Part shown: positions 7,632-17,098 of the stretch, piece after piece | How positions within the stretch are numbered: the first letter of the stretch is position 1 | How the letters are laid out: each line of letters starts with the position of its first letter | Assembly (NCBI GenBank): GCA_947643165.1 | Contig: CANRVB010000020.1 | Coordinates: 1-48,193, forward strand | DNA: 48,193 bases | From: an uncultured Porphyromonadaceae bacterium | Lineage (GTDB): Bacteria > Bacteroidota > Bacteroidia > Bacteroidales > Muribaculaceae | Direction of reading: 5' to 3' | Position numbers and translations under genes: made by a program | Notes under the pieces: generated by a model | What the model was told of the DNA's origin: nothing | Seen by the model: the letters and a program-made list of their open reading frames with translations, nothing else | The model's database searches: none

Positions 7632-10175
7632 TTATTTCAAGATACCGGATGATGCCGAACCCGAAACCGATGGCTCATCATCGCGCCTGATTTTTTTACC
7701 GAATCCAAATGTATATGTCGCCACCAATTGGATAAACGCCCGGCTCTTACCACCTAATCTTATTTCATCTGTGTCATAATATTTACTCTTCATGATCAGG
7801 CGATCGTTCCTATAGTTCCACCTTGTAAAATTGATAATATCACCGCGAATATTCCAACGGGAATTAGACCAACCCATTGTGAGATACCAATCACTCTTAC
7901 CATAAGCCCATAAACCGTTCATACAACCATCCGCGCTTGCATTGTCGGATGAATAAGTAAAAGTGAAATTCCAATTTCCAAGATAATACCTGGCTCTGGC
8001 ATACCAATTGATGTAGCTATGATCGATATTATACGGTATTCCATTATGATTCAGCAGTTGACCTATTCTTCCGGATAACACCAGAGTGCGGTCAAGCAAC
8101 TTGACTGAGCTACTTATTCCGTAAGTTCCTTGCGCGAAACTACCCATAGGTTGTTTGATCGTACGTAATATTCCAGTGGATGAGGCTTCATAGTCATATA
8201 CATATCTGTCTCCCACACACCAAGCCCATGCAAAAGCACTTAGGCTGAAATTATTGTTTGGAATCCAGGTGTATGTGAAATCAAAGTCATAACTCTTCGA
8301 CGGCACAAGGTTAGGATTACCCGTATAACTCATAAGTGGCGTAGACTCTATGATTTTATCACTCTTATAACTTGGTGACGGTAGCCATGATTCATAACTG
8401 GCTGAAATATTCAGCGAATTATTATCATTGGGAGCATATCCTATTGACAGACTTGCTTTTGGGGTAGAAGGTTTATCTACCATCTCTCCAAATTGCAACC
8501 TGTCCCAATCCCAAGCGAAAGATGCCGCGCCATATACCTTGCCTACTGTAATATTATAGCCTATCCCGGCCTCAATTCTGGACGATTTTGCCCGGTCAAA
8601 TGCTGTTGCCGAGCCATTGTAACGTGTTCTGTTATATTCATACGATCCGTTCAGACCAAACAACAGATTGCCGTAATTACCGAAATTATGAGTTAATTTC
8701 AGGATACCGGATAATTTATTGGTATTGTCGGATGCCCCGTTGTGTATCTCGGTACATCCACTCTCTTTATACAGTGTATTCTGTTCTGTATGAGAATAGC
8801 TGTAAGAAGGGCTGAATACAATCGAATTATTCTTCTGTAGCTTGACGAAGTAATAACCATCATATGCAATGAACTGAGAACGTTCATTAAACATGGACAA
8901 GTATTCCGAGTCATTATAGTCAGGCGTGCTATATGTCACACTGCCACTCTTTTCCGAATTCGGTTGTCTGTCAATCCTGCCTTTGATTTGTGAAGATGCC
9001 TGAACGTTATCTGAATTATAAGTTGCTTTCAGCGTAGCAAAGTACCAATTACGTTTTTGGTCAGAGGCTGTCGTATTGGAAAAACGCTTAAATTCTTTAA
9101 CCTCGCCGGTCTCTTGTGGCAGACGATATATTTCCGTCAGTTCTGTACCATCATGTTTGCGATCATAGTGATATGTTGAGCCCATGATATCATAAGTCAT
9201 ATTCTTCCGTTGAAATCTTAGATTTGCCAGAAGCTCTCCTACAGGATTGCTGATTAGATTGGCATGACCCAAAGTTTTCAAGTAGCCGCCATATTCATAT
9301 TTCTGCATAATGAAATTGACTACGTATGGATTCCCTTGAAGTCGTGGATCCGAAGGATGTTCATAATATTCTACTTTCTTGACATCTTCTGTACGCATAG
9401 CTTGCAAATCATTTTCACTTGCTGGCAAATAGTCAATGAAGACAGCGACAGGCTTACCGGCATTGGTAGTCACCGTCCCTCCGGATATAAGGCCCAGCTG
9501 TGGAATTCCCATATGGCCAAGTAAGTCCGTTCCTGTCTGAGAGGCATTTTTCTGACGGGCTGTCGGAATATATACCGATCGGTCGGAATATAAGTGTGAG
9601 TTGTCGGCTTCGACTGTAACAGTACCAAGATTAACAGCTCGCTCTGGCATTATTATTGTCCCGATGTCGAAATTACTGCACAAGTGATATACTGTTTTAT
9701 AACCTACACAGGAGAGTTTGGCTATAACCTTCTGTTGGTCACAAGGTATGGTGAATCTGCCTGTATCATCCGTAATTCCATATGTAATGACAGTTGAATC
9801 GCGTTGTGCAAGCAACATGACGGTTGCTGCAATCACCGGTTCGTTATCAGCGCCTGAAGCCCGACCGCTATAGACATACTTTCCATGTTGTAAGGCTTCT
9901 ATGTAGTATGTATTCTTTGCCTTGATAACAGTGACTGGATTCAGCCCTACGGTCTGACGTAGGGCGTCATACACGTTGTCGGCATGTACAGCCGCACTGG
10001 TCTTGTAGTTTTCAAGTTCATTGTATATGAAATTCACATCAAGATCAGGATGGTTCTCTATAATCCGTTGAATCGCTTTAGGAAGTGGAGTCGAGTTGAA
10101 ATTATACGAGAACGTCTCGGCATAGGCCATGACAAAAGCTGACATGGCGCATATAAGCATAATTATTCTTACCAT
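7632..10175 (-). CDS. STN-domain TonB-dependent-receptor-like outer-membrane protein (OMP_b-brl_3 type)
   Basis: 847 residues with signal peptide (cleaved near AYA-ETF). Residues about 22-93 are an STN (secretin/TonB short N-terminal) domain, about 100-175 a carboxypeptidase-regulatory-like beta-sandwich (SGRASGADNEPVIAATVMLL), about 200-290 a plug-like region (GKPVAVFIDYLPASENDLQAM), and the rest an aromatic-rich beta-barrel. It is the third gene of a sigma/anti-sigma/receptor operon starting 3 bp after the anti-sigma gene. In such systems the STN domain contacts the anti-sigma periplasmic domain to signal ligand binding. No SusD partner or degradative enzymes are next to it, so the ligand is unknown. 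The C-terminal tail after the last strand is Ser/Gly-rich. Confidence 0.88.
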   Translation of the reverse strand: MVRIIMLICAMSAFVMAYAETFSYNFNSTPLPKAIQRIIENHPDLDVNFIYNELENYKTSAAVHADNVYDALRQTVGLNPVTVIKAKNTYYIEALQHGKYVYSGRASGADNEPVIAATVMLLAQRDSTVITYGITDDTGRFTIPCDQQKVIAKLSCVGYKTVYHLCSNFDIGTIIMPERAVNLGTVTVEADNSHLYSDRSVYIPTARQKNASQTGTDLLGHMGIPQLGLISGGTVTTNAGKPVAVFIDYLPASENDLQAMRTEDVKKVEYYEHPSDPRLQGNPYVVNFIMQKYEYGGYLKTLGHANLISNPVGELLANLRFQRKNMTYDIMGSTYHYDRKHDGTELTEIYRLPQETGEVKEFKRFSNTTASDQKRNWYFATLKATYNSDNVQASSQIKGRIDRQPNSEKSGSVTYSTPDYNDSEYLSMFNERSQFIAYDGYYFVKLQKNNSIVFSPSYSYSHTEQNTLYKESGCTEIHNGASDNTNKLSGILKLTHNFGNYGNLLFGLNGSYEYNRTRYNGSATAFDRAKSSRIEAGIGYNITVGKVYGAASFAWDWDRLQFGEMVDKPSTPKASLSIGYAPNDNNSLNISASYESWLPSPSYKSDKIIESTPLMSYTGNPNLVPSKSYDFDFTYTWIPNNNFSLSAFAWAWCVGDRYVYDYEASSTGILRTIKQPMGSFAQGTYGISSSVKLLDRTLVLSGRIGQLLNHNGIPYNIDHSYINWYARARYYLGNWNFTFTYSSDNASADGCMNGLWAYGKSDWYLTMGWSNSRWNIRGDIINFTRWNYRNDRLIMKSKYYDTDEIRLGGKSRAFIQLVATYTFGFGKKIRRDDEPSVSGSASSGILK

Positions 10176-10178
10176 GTA

Positions 10179-10817
10179 TCAGTCAATGTTGATGGTCTTC
10201 CCCTTTACGCAGATATTGATTTGCTCGAAATTGTTGAGGCTTTCTACAACCTCATCAAGCGTCTGTGCCCGATTCCAGCGGAAATAAAGACGCAATGACT
10301 TGGGTATGTCTGTTGAAAACTCTGCTTTATACCCGTAATATTCAGCAATAGCCTGCACTATTGTCTCAAACTGTTCGTTATCAAAGACTACAGTCTCCGG
10401 AACTGCATCTGACATTTCACTGGTTGCAACCAAGGTGTCGGCAAGTGCGTATTCTTCTGCAACTGTGACATTATTCTCAACAGCCGCATCAACATTTTTG
10501 TCAGAAACATAGCTGACGCCAACTCCAACAACGGCTGCAACCGCAGCCACTGAAGCGATACCTATGGCAATACCGGCGGCAACATTGCGTGAAAACAGAT
10601 TGAAAATATTGAAATTCCGTTTTCTGTGGCAGCGTTCAAATTTTTTCCACTCAGCTTCAATATCGGGAGCGGAGATTGGGTATAAGCTTGACTTGGTCTT
10701 GTCAAGCATATCATAAACCTCCTTGACTTCTGGATCAGCAAGCATGGCCTCCACTTCCTGCTCTGAATAACGGTCCGGATGCTCGATAGCATCAAGCAGT
10801 CTATCTATTTTATCCAT
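10179..10817 (-). CDS. Short FecR-like anti-sigma factor with DUF4974-type periplasmic domain
   Basis: 212 residues from the ATG at 10817; the frame is open further upstream, but that extension lies inside the sigma gene. Residues 1-78 are charged and cytoplasmic, 79-104 form one membrane span (Ala/Val/Gly-rich), and 145-212 match the C-terminal DUF4974-like domain of Bacteroidales FecR proteins (FDNEQFETIVQAIAEYYG ... VESLNNFEQINI). The central FecR domain seen in usual members of about 320-340 residues is missing. It overlaps the sigma gene by 8 bp and precedes the STN receptor by 3 bp, so it is expected to hold the ECF sigma factor until the receptor signals. The assignment rests on the terminal domain and context. 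Confidence 0.8.
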   Translation of the reverse strand: MDKIDRLLDAIEHPDRYSEQEVEAMLADPEVKEVYDMLDKTKSSLYPISAPDIEAEWKKFERCHRKRNFNIFNLFSRNVAAGIAIGIASVAAVAAVVGVGVSYVSDKNVDAAVENNVTVAEEYALADTLVATSEMSDAVPETVVFDNEQFETIVQAIAEYYGYKAEFSTDIPKSLRLYFRWNRAQTLDEVVESLNNFEQINICVKGKTINID

Positions 10818-11310
10818 GTTTAGATAATTTTTTACGTAAGACATCAATTGCATGACGTAAATGCTTATAGACAGCGACTTCGCTGATGCCCAGTTTCGAG
10901 GAAATCTCCTTATAGCTCTTACCCTCAGTGAAGCGCGATTCAACTACACGGCGACAAGCATCAGTCAGATCATTGGCAACTATTGAACGAATCTTCGCGA
11001 TAGTTGCGTCATCAGGCCAATCCTCATCGGCTATTTCCTGTTCATCAAAAGCATAAAGTTCCTTTATGCGCTCGCTGGTGGAGAGCCGCCGGAGATGATT
11101 GAGGCAGCGGTTGCGCACGGCCGCCAACAGATATTGCCCTGCCACCTCTGTCTCACCGGCGCTGAGTAGTGACTCGAAAACATCGTGCACAATGTCCCGT
11201 GCCACATCCTCATCGCGCAGTATCAACATCGCAAGACGGTGCATCGCCGAGTAATGCGTTCTGAAAAGCTGTTCTATGTCATTTATTGTAGTCATACATA
11301 TATAAGACAC
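10810..11310 (-). CDS. ECF RNA polymerase sigma factor
   Basis: 166 residues. Region 2 is visible as LFRTHYSAMHRLAMLILRDE with DIVHDVFESLL, and region 4 as RRVVESRFTEGKSYKEISSK followed by the recognition helix LGISEVAVYKHLRHA. This is the size of Bacteroidales FecI-like sigma-70 factors. It heads the operon with its overlapping anti-sigma gene and the STN receptor, which it probably transcribes in response to an extracellular ligand. The start may be 11310 or the internal ATG at 11295 (MTTINDI). A -7 box lies about 60 nt upstream, leaving a structured leader (11335-11369). Confidence 0.93.
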   Translation of the reverse strand: MSYICMTTINDIEQLFRTHYSAMHRLAMLILRDEDVARDIVHDVFESLLSAGETEVAGQYLLAAVRNRCLNHLRRLSTSERIKELYAFDEQEIADEDWPDDATIAKIRSIVANDLTDACRRVVESRFTEGKSYKEISSKLGISEVAVYKHLRHAIDVLRKKLSKHG

Positions 11311-11334
11311 ATCACTCGCGAAAAACCTAACCTG

Positions 11335-11369
11335 TCAGCTGCAATTTTATTGCAATAAATCACAGCTGA
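11335..11369. promoter_or_regulatory. Nested inverted repeats in the sigma-factor leader
   Basis: TCAGCTG (11335-11341) and CAGCTGA (11363-11369) form outer arms around the perfect 12-bp palindrome TTATTGCAATAA (11347-11358). The element sits immediately downstream of the -7 box at 11371-11378 on the minus strand, at or just after the expected start of transcription. It could be a regulator binding site or a hairpin at the 5' end of the sigma mRNA. Confidence 0.45.
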
Positions 11370-11370
11370 T

Positions 11371-11378
11371 CAAAAATA
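11371..11378 (-). promoter_or_regulatory. -7 promoter box of the ECF sigma operon
   Basis: On the minus strand this reads TATTTTTG, matching TAnnTTTG, about 60 nt before the ATG at 11310 and 75 nt before the ATG at 11295. The long leader contains the nested palindrome at 11335-11369. Confidence 0.5.
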
Positions 11379-11418
11379 GCCCTTCAAAAAGGATCCATAT
11401 TTTCAGACTTGTCTGGCA

Positions 11419-12297
11419 TCAATCTGTCAGTTCGGCCGGAAGGAGTGGCATTGCTCCTTTTTTTGTGCAGACATAGGCCGATGTCCTTACCGCACATAAA
11501 TGAGCCTCACTGACCGACTTCCCTTTGAGAATGTTGGAGATAAAAGCTGCTGTGAATGAATCTCCGGCTCCGACAGTATCGGCTACCTCAACCTTTGGAG
11601 TCGGTTGAAATGATACATTTCCGGGAGTGAAAACATAGCTTCCATTTATACCACATGTGAGGATGAGCATCTTTAGATTGTATTTTCCAAGAAGTATCCA
11701 GCACTTATCCTGAAAGTCTATGCCGGGATAACCGAACATTCCACTCACAGTCTCAAGCTCCTCATCGTTGATCTTAAGGATATTGCAACGCCTCATTGAT
11801 TCACATAGGATCTCCTTGTTATAGAACCCCTGACGAAGATTCACATCAAAAACAATCAAGGGATTGTTTTCTGTCGGAATTGCATCAAGGAAACGGTTGA
11901 TCGTATTCCGTGATACTGCATTTCGCTGGGCAAGTGAACCGAAACACACTGCTGTCGTGCGTTCAGCAAGCTGTTCGAGCTGGGCTGTGTAGGGGATGTT
12001 ATCCCACGCTACATTTTCCTTGATCTCATATTGCGGCACCCCGGCCTGATCAACCACCACCTGCACAGTCCCTGTCGGATAAGGCACCTCCTCAATCTGA
12101 TGGGTAAGACCTTTGGATGTGAAATTCTCCACTATTTCATGACCGAGAGGATCATCGCCGATAGCGCTTACCACACAGCTGGGTAGACCGAATTGAGAAA
12201 CATGATATGCGAAGTTGGCTGGCGCACCACCTATCTTCTTTCCTTCGGGGAGGACATCCCAGAGAGCCTCACCCATTCCGATTACTAATCCTTTCAT
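11419..12297 (-). CDS. PfkB-family carbohydrate kinase, probable fructokinase
   Basis: 292 residues, typical for ribokinase-type sugar kinases. The N-terminus has GEALWDVLPEGKKIGGAPANFAYH, the PfkB signature-1 region of fructokinases, and the C-terminal signature DTVGAGDSFTAAF contains the catalytic Asp and the ATP anion hole. The enzyme phosphorylates a sugar, most likely fructose, with ATP in the cytoplasm. It stands alone: 281 bp separate it from the RND operon terminus and 121 bp from the sigma gene. No clear TAnnTTTG box is visible immediately upstream. Fructose specificity is by resemblance only. Confidence 0.88.
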   Translation of the reverse strand: MKGLVIGMGEALWDVLPEGKKIGGAPANFAYHVSQFGLPSCVVSAIGDDPLGHEIVENFTSKGLTHQIEEVPYPTGTVQVVVDQAGVPQYEIKENVAWDNIPYTAQLEQLAERTTAVCFGSLAQRNAVSRNTINRFLDAIPTENNPLIVFDVNLRQGFYNKEILCESMRRCNILKINDEELETVSGMFGYPGIDFQDKCWILLGKYNLKMLILTCGINGSYVFTPGNVSFQPTPKVEVADTVGAGDSFTAAFISNILKGKSVSEAHLCAVRTSAYVCTKKGAMPLLPAELTD

Positions 12298-12508
12298 TAT
12301 ATTACTTATTAGAACTGAAAAAAGTCGCCATGACTATGCGCAACTTAATCGTAAAGTAAGTAAGAATCCTCTGAATACACAAGAAATGTGATGAAATTCA
12401 AACACATAAATCCGGAAATATCCATATATACGAGGTTATTCCTAAGTTTACCAACCTTACTACGCAACTCTTACAGTCTATCTCAAGTTATGGCTGTCAT
12501 AATATAAA

Positions 12509-12541
12509 GCAAGGTTGCGCCAAAAGCCGACACAACCTTGC
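12509..12541 (-). terminator. Hairpin after the RND efflux operon
   Basis: Arms GCAAGGTTG (12509-12517) and CAACCTTGC (12533-12541) pair perfectly around a 15-nt loop, about 40 bp beyond the stop of the outer-membrane factor gene. No strong U-tract follows, so termination efficiency is uncertain. The rest of 12298-12508 shows no gene. Confidence 0.5.
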
Positions 12542-12578
12542 CATGAATATAAGTATTTAACCTACGTGAATTCCCAGG

Positions 12579-13949
12579 TCAATGCGCTCCACCGCCGAGA
12601 GCCTTGTACAGACTTACCACCGACTGCAACTGGCACACCTTATCGGATACAAGATTCAGCCGTGAGTTGAGCAGATCCTGGCGCGATGCCAGAAGTTCAA
12701 GATATGTAGCGTTGTTTGTACGGAACAGTAGCTCATTTGATTTGACAGTCTGCTCCAACGCCTCGCATTGGCTTGAATGCACTGCATAGTTTTTACCATA
12801 CGACTCAATGGCATACAGGGCATCGTTCACCTCTTGTCCGGCGTTGAGCAGTGTCTGTTTGTAGTTGAGCAGAGCTATCTGCTCCTCATCTTTGGATATA
12901 CGGAGATTTGATATGAGTTTACCACGCTGGAATATGGGTTGAGTAAGCGAACCCAAAGCTGAGAGTATCCATCCTCCGGGATTTGTAATTCCCTGTCCGA
13001 GAGCATTGGTCCAACCTGCCGATCCACCTATATTGAGCGAGGGATAGAAGGCCGCCCTCGACTGGTTTGTCGAGTAATATGCGGCGGCAAGTGTCATCTC
13101 GGCTCTCACAACATCCGGACGGTTGGATAATAGCTGCAATGGTATGCCCACAGATATATCGCCGGGAATTGTCTGAGCGGACAATCCCGACCGTTCTATA
13201 GGACGGTACGTGATGCCGAGCAGCGTACATATCGAGTTCTCTGCCTCATGTTGCTGACGTTTAAGAGTGTTGTTGGTAGCTATAAGCCCATCGAGATTGG
13301 CCCGTGCCTGCGTCAGGGCATTCTGATGTATGTCGCCCACCTTGAACTGAAGCTCCATAGTCCGTACCTGCTCACGCCATATATCTATTGTATTATTGCT
13401 TATCTCGATCTGGCTGTCAAGCATAAGGAGTGAATAATAGCTATTGGCGATCGAGGATATCAGTTCCGATTGCACCGCCTGGGCATAGGCGGTCTGACCG
13501 AGAAGTACCATCTGTTGCTCCTTCTTGGCATTTCGAAGCTTACCGAACAGATCTATCTCCCAACTGAGCGATACCGGCAGCTCATAGGTCTTTGATGCCT
13601 TATTGCCGTCAACACTTGTAATCGCTCCGTTTGGCGAAAATGAAAGCGAAGGCAGATAGGCTAACTTTGCGGCTGTCAGACCAGCTTTAGCCTCATCTAT
13701 GCGCAACATCGCTACCTGAAGATCGGTATTGGTCTGCAGTCCTTCCTTGATGAGCGCCTGCAGACACTGATCCTTGAACAGATCCTGCCATGGCATCGAG
13801 CCGAGCGATGACAGCGAATCGGCACTAATCATTGTAGAGTCATTATACAGAGACTCCACCGGAAGTCCCTCGGGCCGGCTGTAATTGCTGTAGACATTAC
13901 AGCCTGTAAGCCCCAGAGACATAATTGCTAATATCGGTAGATATTTCAT
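12579..13949 (-). CDS. RND efflux outer-membrane factor lipoprotein (NodT/OprM family)
   Basis: 456 residues. A lipoprotein signal ends at C17 (LGLTGC), followed by NVYSNYSRPE, a usual N-terminus of OprM/NodT lipoproteins. Two outer-membrane-efflux repeats are seen, with long helices and motifs such as ALIKEGLQTNTDLQVAMLRI and LLSNRPDVVRAEMTLAAAYY. It forms the trimeric outer-membrane channel for the pump encoded immediately upstream; the two genes overlap by 4 bp. Third and last gene of the adaptor-pump-channel operon. Confidence 0.95.
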   Translation of the reverse strand: MKYLPILAIMSLGLTGCNVYSNYSRPEGLPVESLYNDSTMISADSLSSLGSMPWQDLFKDQCLQALIKEGLQTNTDLQVAMLRIDEAKAGLTAAKLAYLPSLSFSPNGAITSVDGNKASKTYELPVSLSWEIDLFGKLRNAKKEQQMVLLGQTAYAQAVQSELISSIANSYYSLLMLDSQIEISNNTIDIWREQVRTMELQFKVGDIHQNALTQARANLDGLIATNNTLKRQQHEAENSICTLLGITYRPIERSGLSAQTIPGDISVGIPLQLLSNRPDVVRAEMTLAAAYYSTNQSRAAFYPSLNIGGSAGWTNALGQGITNPGGWILSALGSLTQPIFQRGKLISNLRISKDEEQIALLNYKQTLLNAGQEVNDALYAIESYGKNYAVHSSQCEALEQTVKSNELLFRTNNATYLELLASRQDLLNSRLNLVSDKVCQLQSVVSLYKALGGGAH

Positions 13950-16900
13950 TTTGAGAGTTCTTTTTCACGTTCTTTGAGGCGACGACCCATCACCTTTTCC
14001 TCAATCCATTGGAAAGTTATAAAGAATGCAGGTGTGACAAACAGCAGGCCGACGGTTCCGATTATCATACCTCCTACCACGCCAACACCAAGCGAGGTGT
14101 TGCCGTTGGCACCCACACCGGTTGCAAACATCAGTGGCAACAGACCGAAGATCATTGTCAATGCAGTCATCAGAATCGGGCGCAGACGCACAGATGCTGC
14201 CGACATGGCGGCTTGAGTAAGCGACATGCCTGCCTTGCGTCGTTCTGTACCATATTCCGTGAGCAGAATGGCCGTCTTTGCCAGCAGACCTATAAGCATG
14301 ATCAGACCGGTCTGGAGATAAATGTTGTTTTCAATACCCCACAGTTTAGCAAACAGGAAGCTGCCCATCAATCCGAACGGAACCGAAAGGATAACCGCCA
14401 GCGGTATGAACATACTTTCATACAGAGCGCAGAGTATCAGATAGATGAACAGCACACATATACCATAAATGATTACCGTCGTATGGTTGTTGCCGGTCTG
14501 GACCTCCTCGCGCGTCATGCCCGAGAATTCATATCCGAATCCTGTGGGTAGCGTCTCGGCAGCGACCTCATTTATCGCATTGATCACATCTCCTGAACTA
14601 TAGCCTTGAGCCGGCATACCTTGCACATTGATCGCGGCAAACATATTGAAACGCATGAGCGATTCAGCTCCGTATGATTTGGTAAGCGTGACAAACTGGC
14701 TTATCGGTGCCATTCCACCCTTCGTCTTAACATATATGTTGTCAAGAGCCTCCATACCGTCACGATAATTGTAAGGAGCCTGTACTATGACGCGGTAGAT
14801 CTTTGTGAAACGGTTGAAATTTGAGGCATATATACTGCCGAAATAACCGGACAGAACATTAAGCACCTCACTTGTAGTTGTTCCGGCACGCTGACACTGA
14901 GCCTCATCGACGTCTATTGTATACTGCGGGAAGTTGGAGCTGAACGATGTCTGGGCCATCTCGATCTCCTGACGCTTGTTAAGAGCTTCCAGGAAGTCGG
15001 TTGTGACCTTGCTGAGTTCATCATATCCTTTGCCGGAACGGTCCTGGACATACACGTCAAAACTGTTGCCCGAACCATATCCCTGAATCATAGGAGGCGC
15101 GAATATGAACAGACGCGCATTCTTTATGTACGACGTACGGCGATATATCTCATTGCGGATAGCATCTATATTATCATCCTTACCGGTTCGCTGATCCCAT
15201 GGCTTCAGTTTGATGATAAACATGCCGTGCGATGATCCATTGCCCGAAGCCATACCAAATCCGGCCACCATATTGAAATTATCAATCTGCGGCATCTCTT
15301 TCAGCTGAGCCTGAATCTCTTGCATGATCGACTCAGTCTCGGCAAGGGTGCTTCCGGCGGGAGAGTCGAAGCTCATGAATATAGTTCCGGTATCCTCGTT
15401 GGGAACCAGACCGGTTTTTGTTGTGCTCATCAGCCATACCAGCAGACCGCACGCCACAGCCAACACAGACCAGCCGAGCCATTTGTGCTTTATGAAGAAA
15501 AACACGCCGTTGACATACTTGCGCACAATTTTCTTGAACCCTGCATCAAAAGCCAGACGGAAGCGGGTTGAAAATTCGAGTTTCGCACCCTCCGTTATAT
15601 CCTGATTCGGGCGTAACAGCAAGGCACACAGGGCCGGAGACAATGTCAATGCATTGATAGCGGATATGCCGACAGCAACCGCCATAGTGATACCGAACTG
15701 CGTGTAGAACACTCCGGAGGTGCCACCCATGAAGGAGACGGGAACGAAGACTGCCATGAAGACGAGAGTAGAGGTGACGAGGGCGGATGAAACGCCACCC
15801 ATGGCATCGACAGCAGCGCGGTAAGTAGACTTGTAACCCTCATCAAATCTGGTCTGTACGGCCTCCACGACGATAATAGCATCATCGACAATTGTACCGA
15901 TCGCAAGCACGAGAGCGAAGAGTGTGAGGAGGTTTATACTGAATCCAGCCAGATATAATACTGCGAAAGTGCCTATCAATGAGACAAATATGCTGATGGT
16001 AGGTATAAGGGTTGACCGAGGATTCTGCAGAAAAACATATACTACCAAGACTACCAGGATAATAGCCTCAAACAAGGTTTCTATCACCTTATTTATGGAT
16101 GCATCGAGGAAAGTCTTGGTACTCATGAGCTGAACGAGCTCCACGTCGTCGGGCAGGGTCTTCTTAACCTGCTCGAGATAATCCTCGATATTTATGATGA
16201 TCTCATTGGCATTCGAGCCAGAGATCTGGTTGATCATACAGGTAGCGCCGGGGAGACCGTTGACAAAGCCTTTGTAGGAATAGCTCTGTGCTCCGAGTTC
16301 CACTTCGGCAATATCCTTAAGGCGCAGCACACGTCCGTCATCGAAAGCTTTTATGATTATCTCCTCAAACTCGCTCTCCTCCTCCAGACGTCCGCGGTAT
16401 TTGAGCGTGTACTGGAACACATTTTCAGAGTTCTCGCCTATGGCACCAGTCGAAGCTTCGATATTCTGGCTGGAGAGTGCGGCAGTCACATCGGCAGGTA
16501 CCAATTCGTACTGAGCCATCACATCTGGCTTGAGCCAAATACGCATAGCGTAGGCACCACCCATCACATTTACTTCACCGACGCCCGTGATACGCTGTAT
16601 ACCGGGCTTGACGTTGATGTTCATGTAGTTTGTCAGGAAGGTCTCATCGTAAGTTCCGTTAGGGCTGAAGAGACCGAACACCATCAGAGTACTGTTCTGA
16701 CGTTTTCGTGTGGTGACGCCGACTTTCGTAACCTCGGCGGGGAGGAGCGCAGTAGCAGTGGATACGCTGTTCTGCACATTGACGGCAGCCATGTCACCAT
16801 CACTACCCTGCTTGAAGAAAATGGTCACCTCACCACTTCCGGTATTGCTGGCCGTAGAGGTCATGTATGTCATGTTCTCCACACCGTTTATAGCCTCTTC

Positions 16901-17098
16901 GAGCGGCACGATGACGCTCTTCTGCACAGTCTCGGCATTGGCACCGCTGTAAGTAGCCGAGACGCGTACGGTAGGGGGCGCGATATCGGGATACTGCTCA
17001 ACGGCCAATGAGAAAAGTCCTATCAGACCAGCCACCACAATCACGATCGAGATGACCATCGACAGGATAGGTCTGTCAATAAACCTCTGTATATTCAT
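13946..17098 (-). CDS. RND efflux pump inner-membrane transporter (HAE1 / AcrB type)
   Basis: 1050 residues, the usual length of hydrophobe/amphiphile RND pumps. The N-terminal helix NIQRFIDRPILSMVISIVIV, the TM4 proton-relay pair in AIGTIVDDAIIVVE, and the TM10 lysine in LAKTAILLTEYG are all present, so the proton pathway looks intact. Two large periplasmic porter/docking halves flank the membrane segments. It exports drugs, bile salts or other amphiphiles from the periplasm, coupled to proton influx. It overlaps both neighbours by 4 bp (ATGA), so the complex subunits are translationally coupled. Substrate range cannot be read from the sequence. Confidence 0.97.
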   Translation of the reverse strand: MNIQRFIDRPILSMVISIVIVVAGLIGLFSLAVEQYPDIAPPTVRVSATYSGANAETVQKSVIVPLEEAINGVENMTYMTSTASNTGSGEVTIFFKQGSDGDMAAVNVQNSVSTATALLPAEVTKVGVTTRKRQNSTLMVFGLFSPNGTYDETFLTNYMNINVKPGIQRITGVGEVNVMGGAYAMRIWLKPDVMAQYELVPADVTAALSSQNIEASTGAIGENSENVFQYTLKYRGRLEEESEFEEIIIKAFDDGRVLRLKDIAEVELGAQSYSYKGFVNGLPGATCMINQISGSNANEIIINIEDYLEQVKKTLPDDVELVQLMSTKTFLDASINKVIETLFEAIILVVLVVYVFLQNPRSTLIPTISIFVSLIGTFAVLYLAGFSINLLTLFALVLAIGTIVDDAIIVVEAVQTRFDEGYKSTYRAAVDAMGGVSSALVTSTLVFMAVFVPVSFMGGTSGVFYTQFGITMAVAVGISAINALTLSPALCALLLRPNQDITEGAKLEFSTRFRLAFDAGFKKIVRKYVNGVFFFIKHKWLGWSVLAVACGLLVWLMSTTKTGLVPNEDTGTIFMSFDSPAGSTLAETESIMQEIQAQLKEMPQIDNFNMVAGFGMASGNGSSHGMFIIKLKPWDQRTGKDDNIDAIRNEIYRRTSYIKNARLFIFAPPMIQGYGSGNSFDVYVQDRSGKGYDELSKVTTDFLEALNKRQEIEMAQTSFSSNFPQYTIDVDEAQCQRAGTTTSEVLNVLSGYFGSIYASNFNRFTKIYRVIVQAPYNYRDGMEALDNIYVKTKGGMAPISQFVTLTKSYGAESLMRFNMFAAINVQGMPAQGYSSGDVINAINEVAAETLPTGFGYEFSGMTREEVQTGNNHTTVIIYGICVLFIYLILCALYESMFIPLAVILSVPFGLMGSFLFAKLWGIENNIYLQTGLIMLIGLLAKTAILLTEYGTERRKAGMSLTQAAMSAASVRLRPILMTALTMIFGLLPLMFATGVGANGNTSLGVGVVGGMIIGTVGLLFVTPAFFITFQWIEEKVMGRRLKEREKELSK

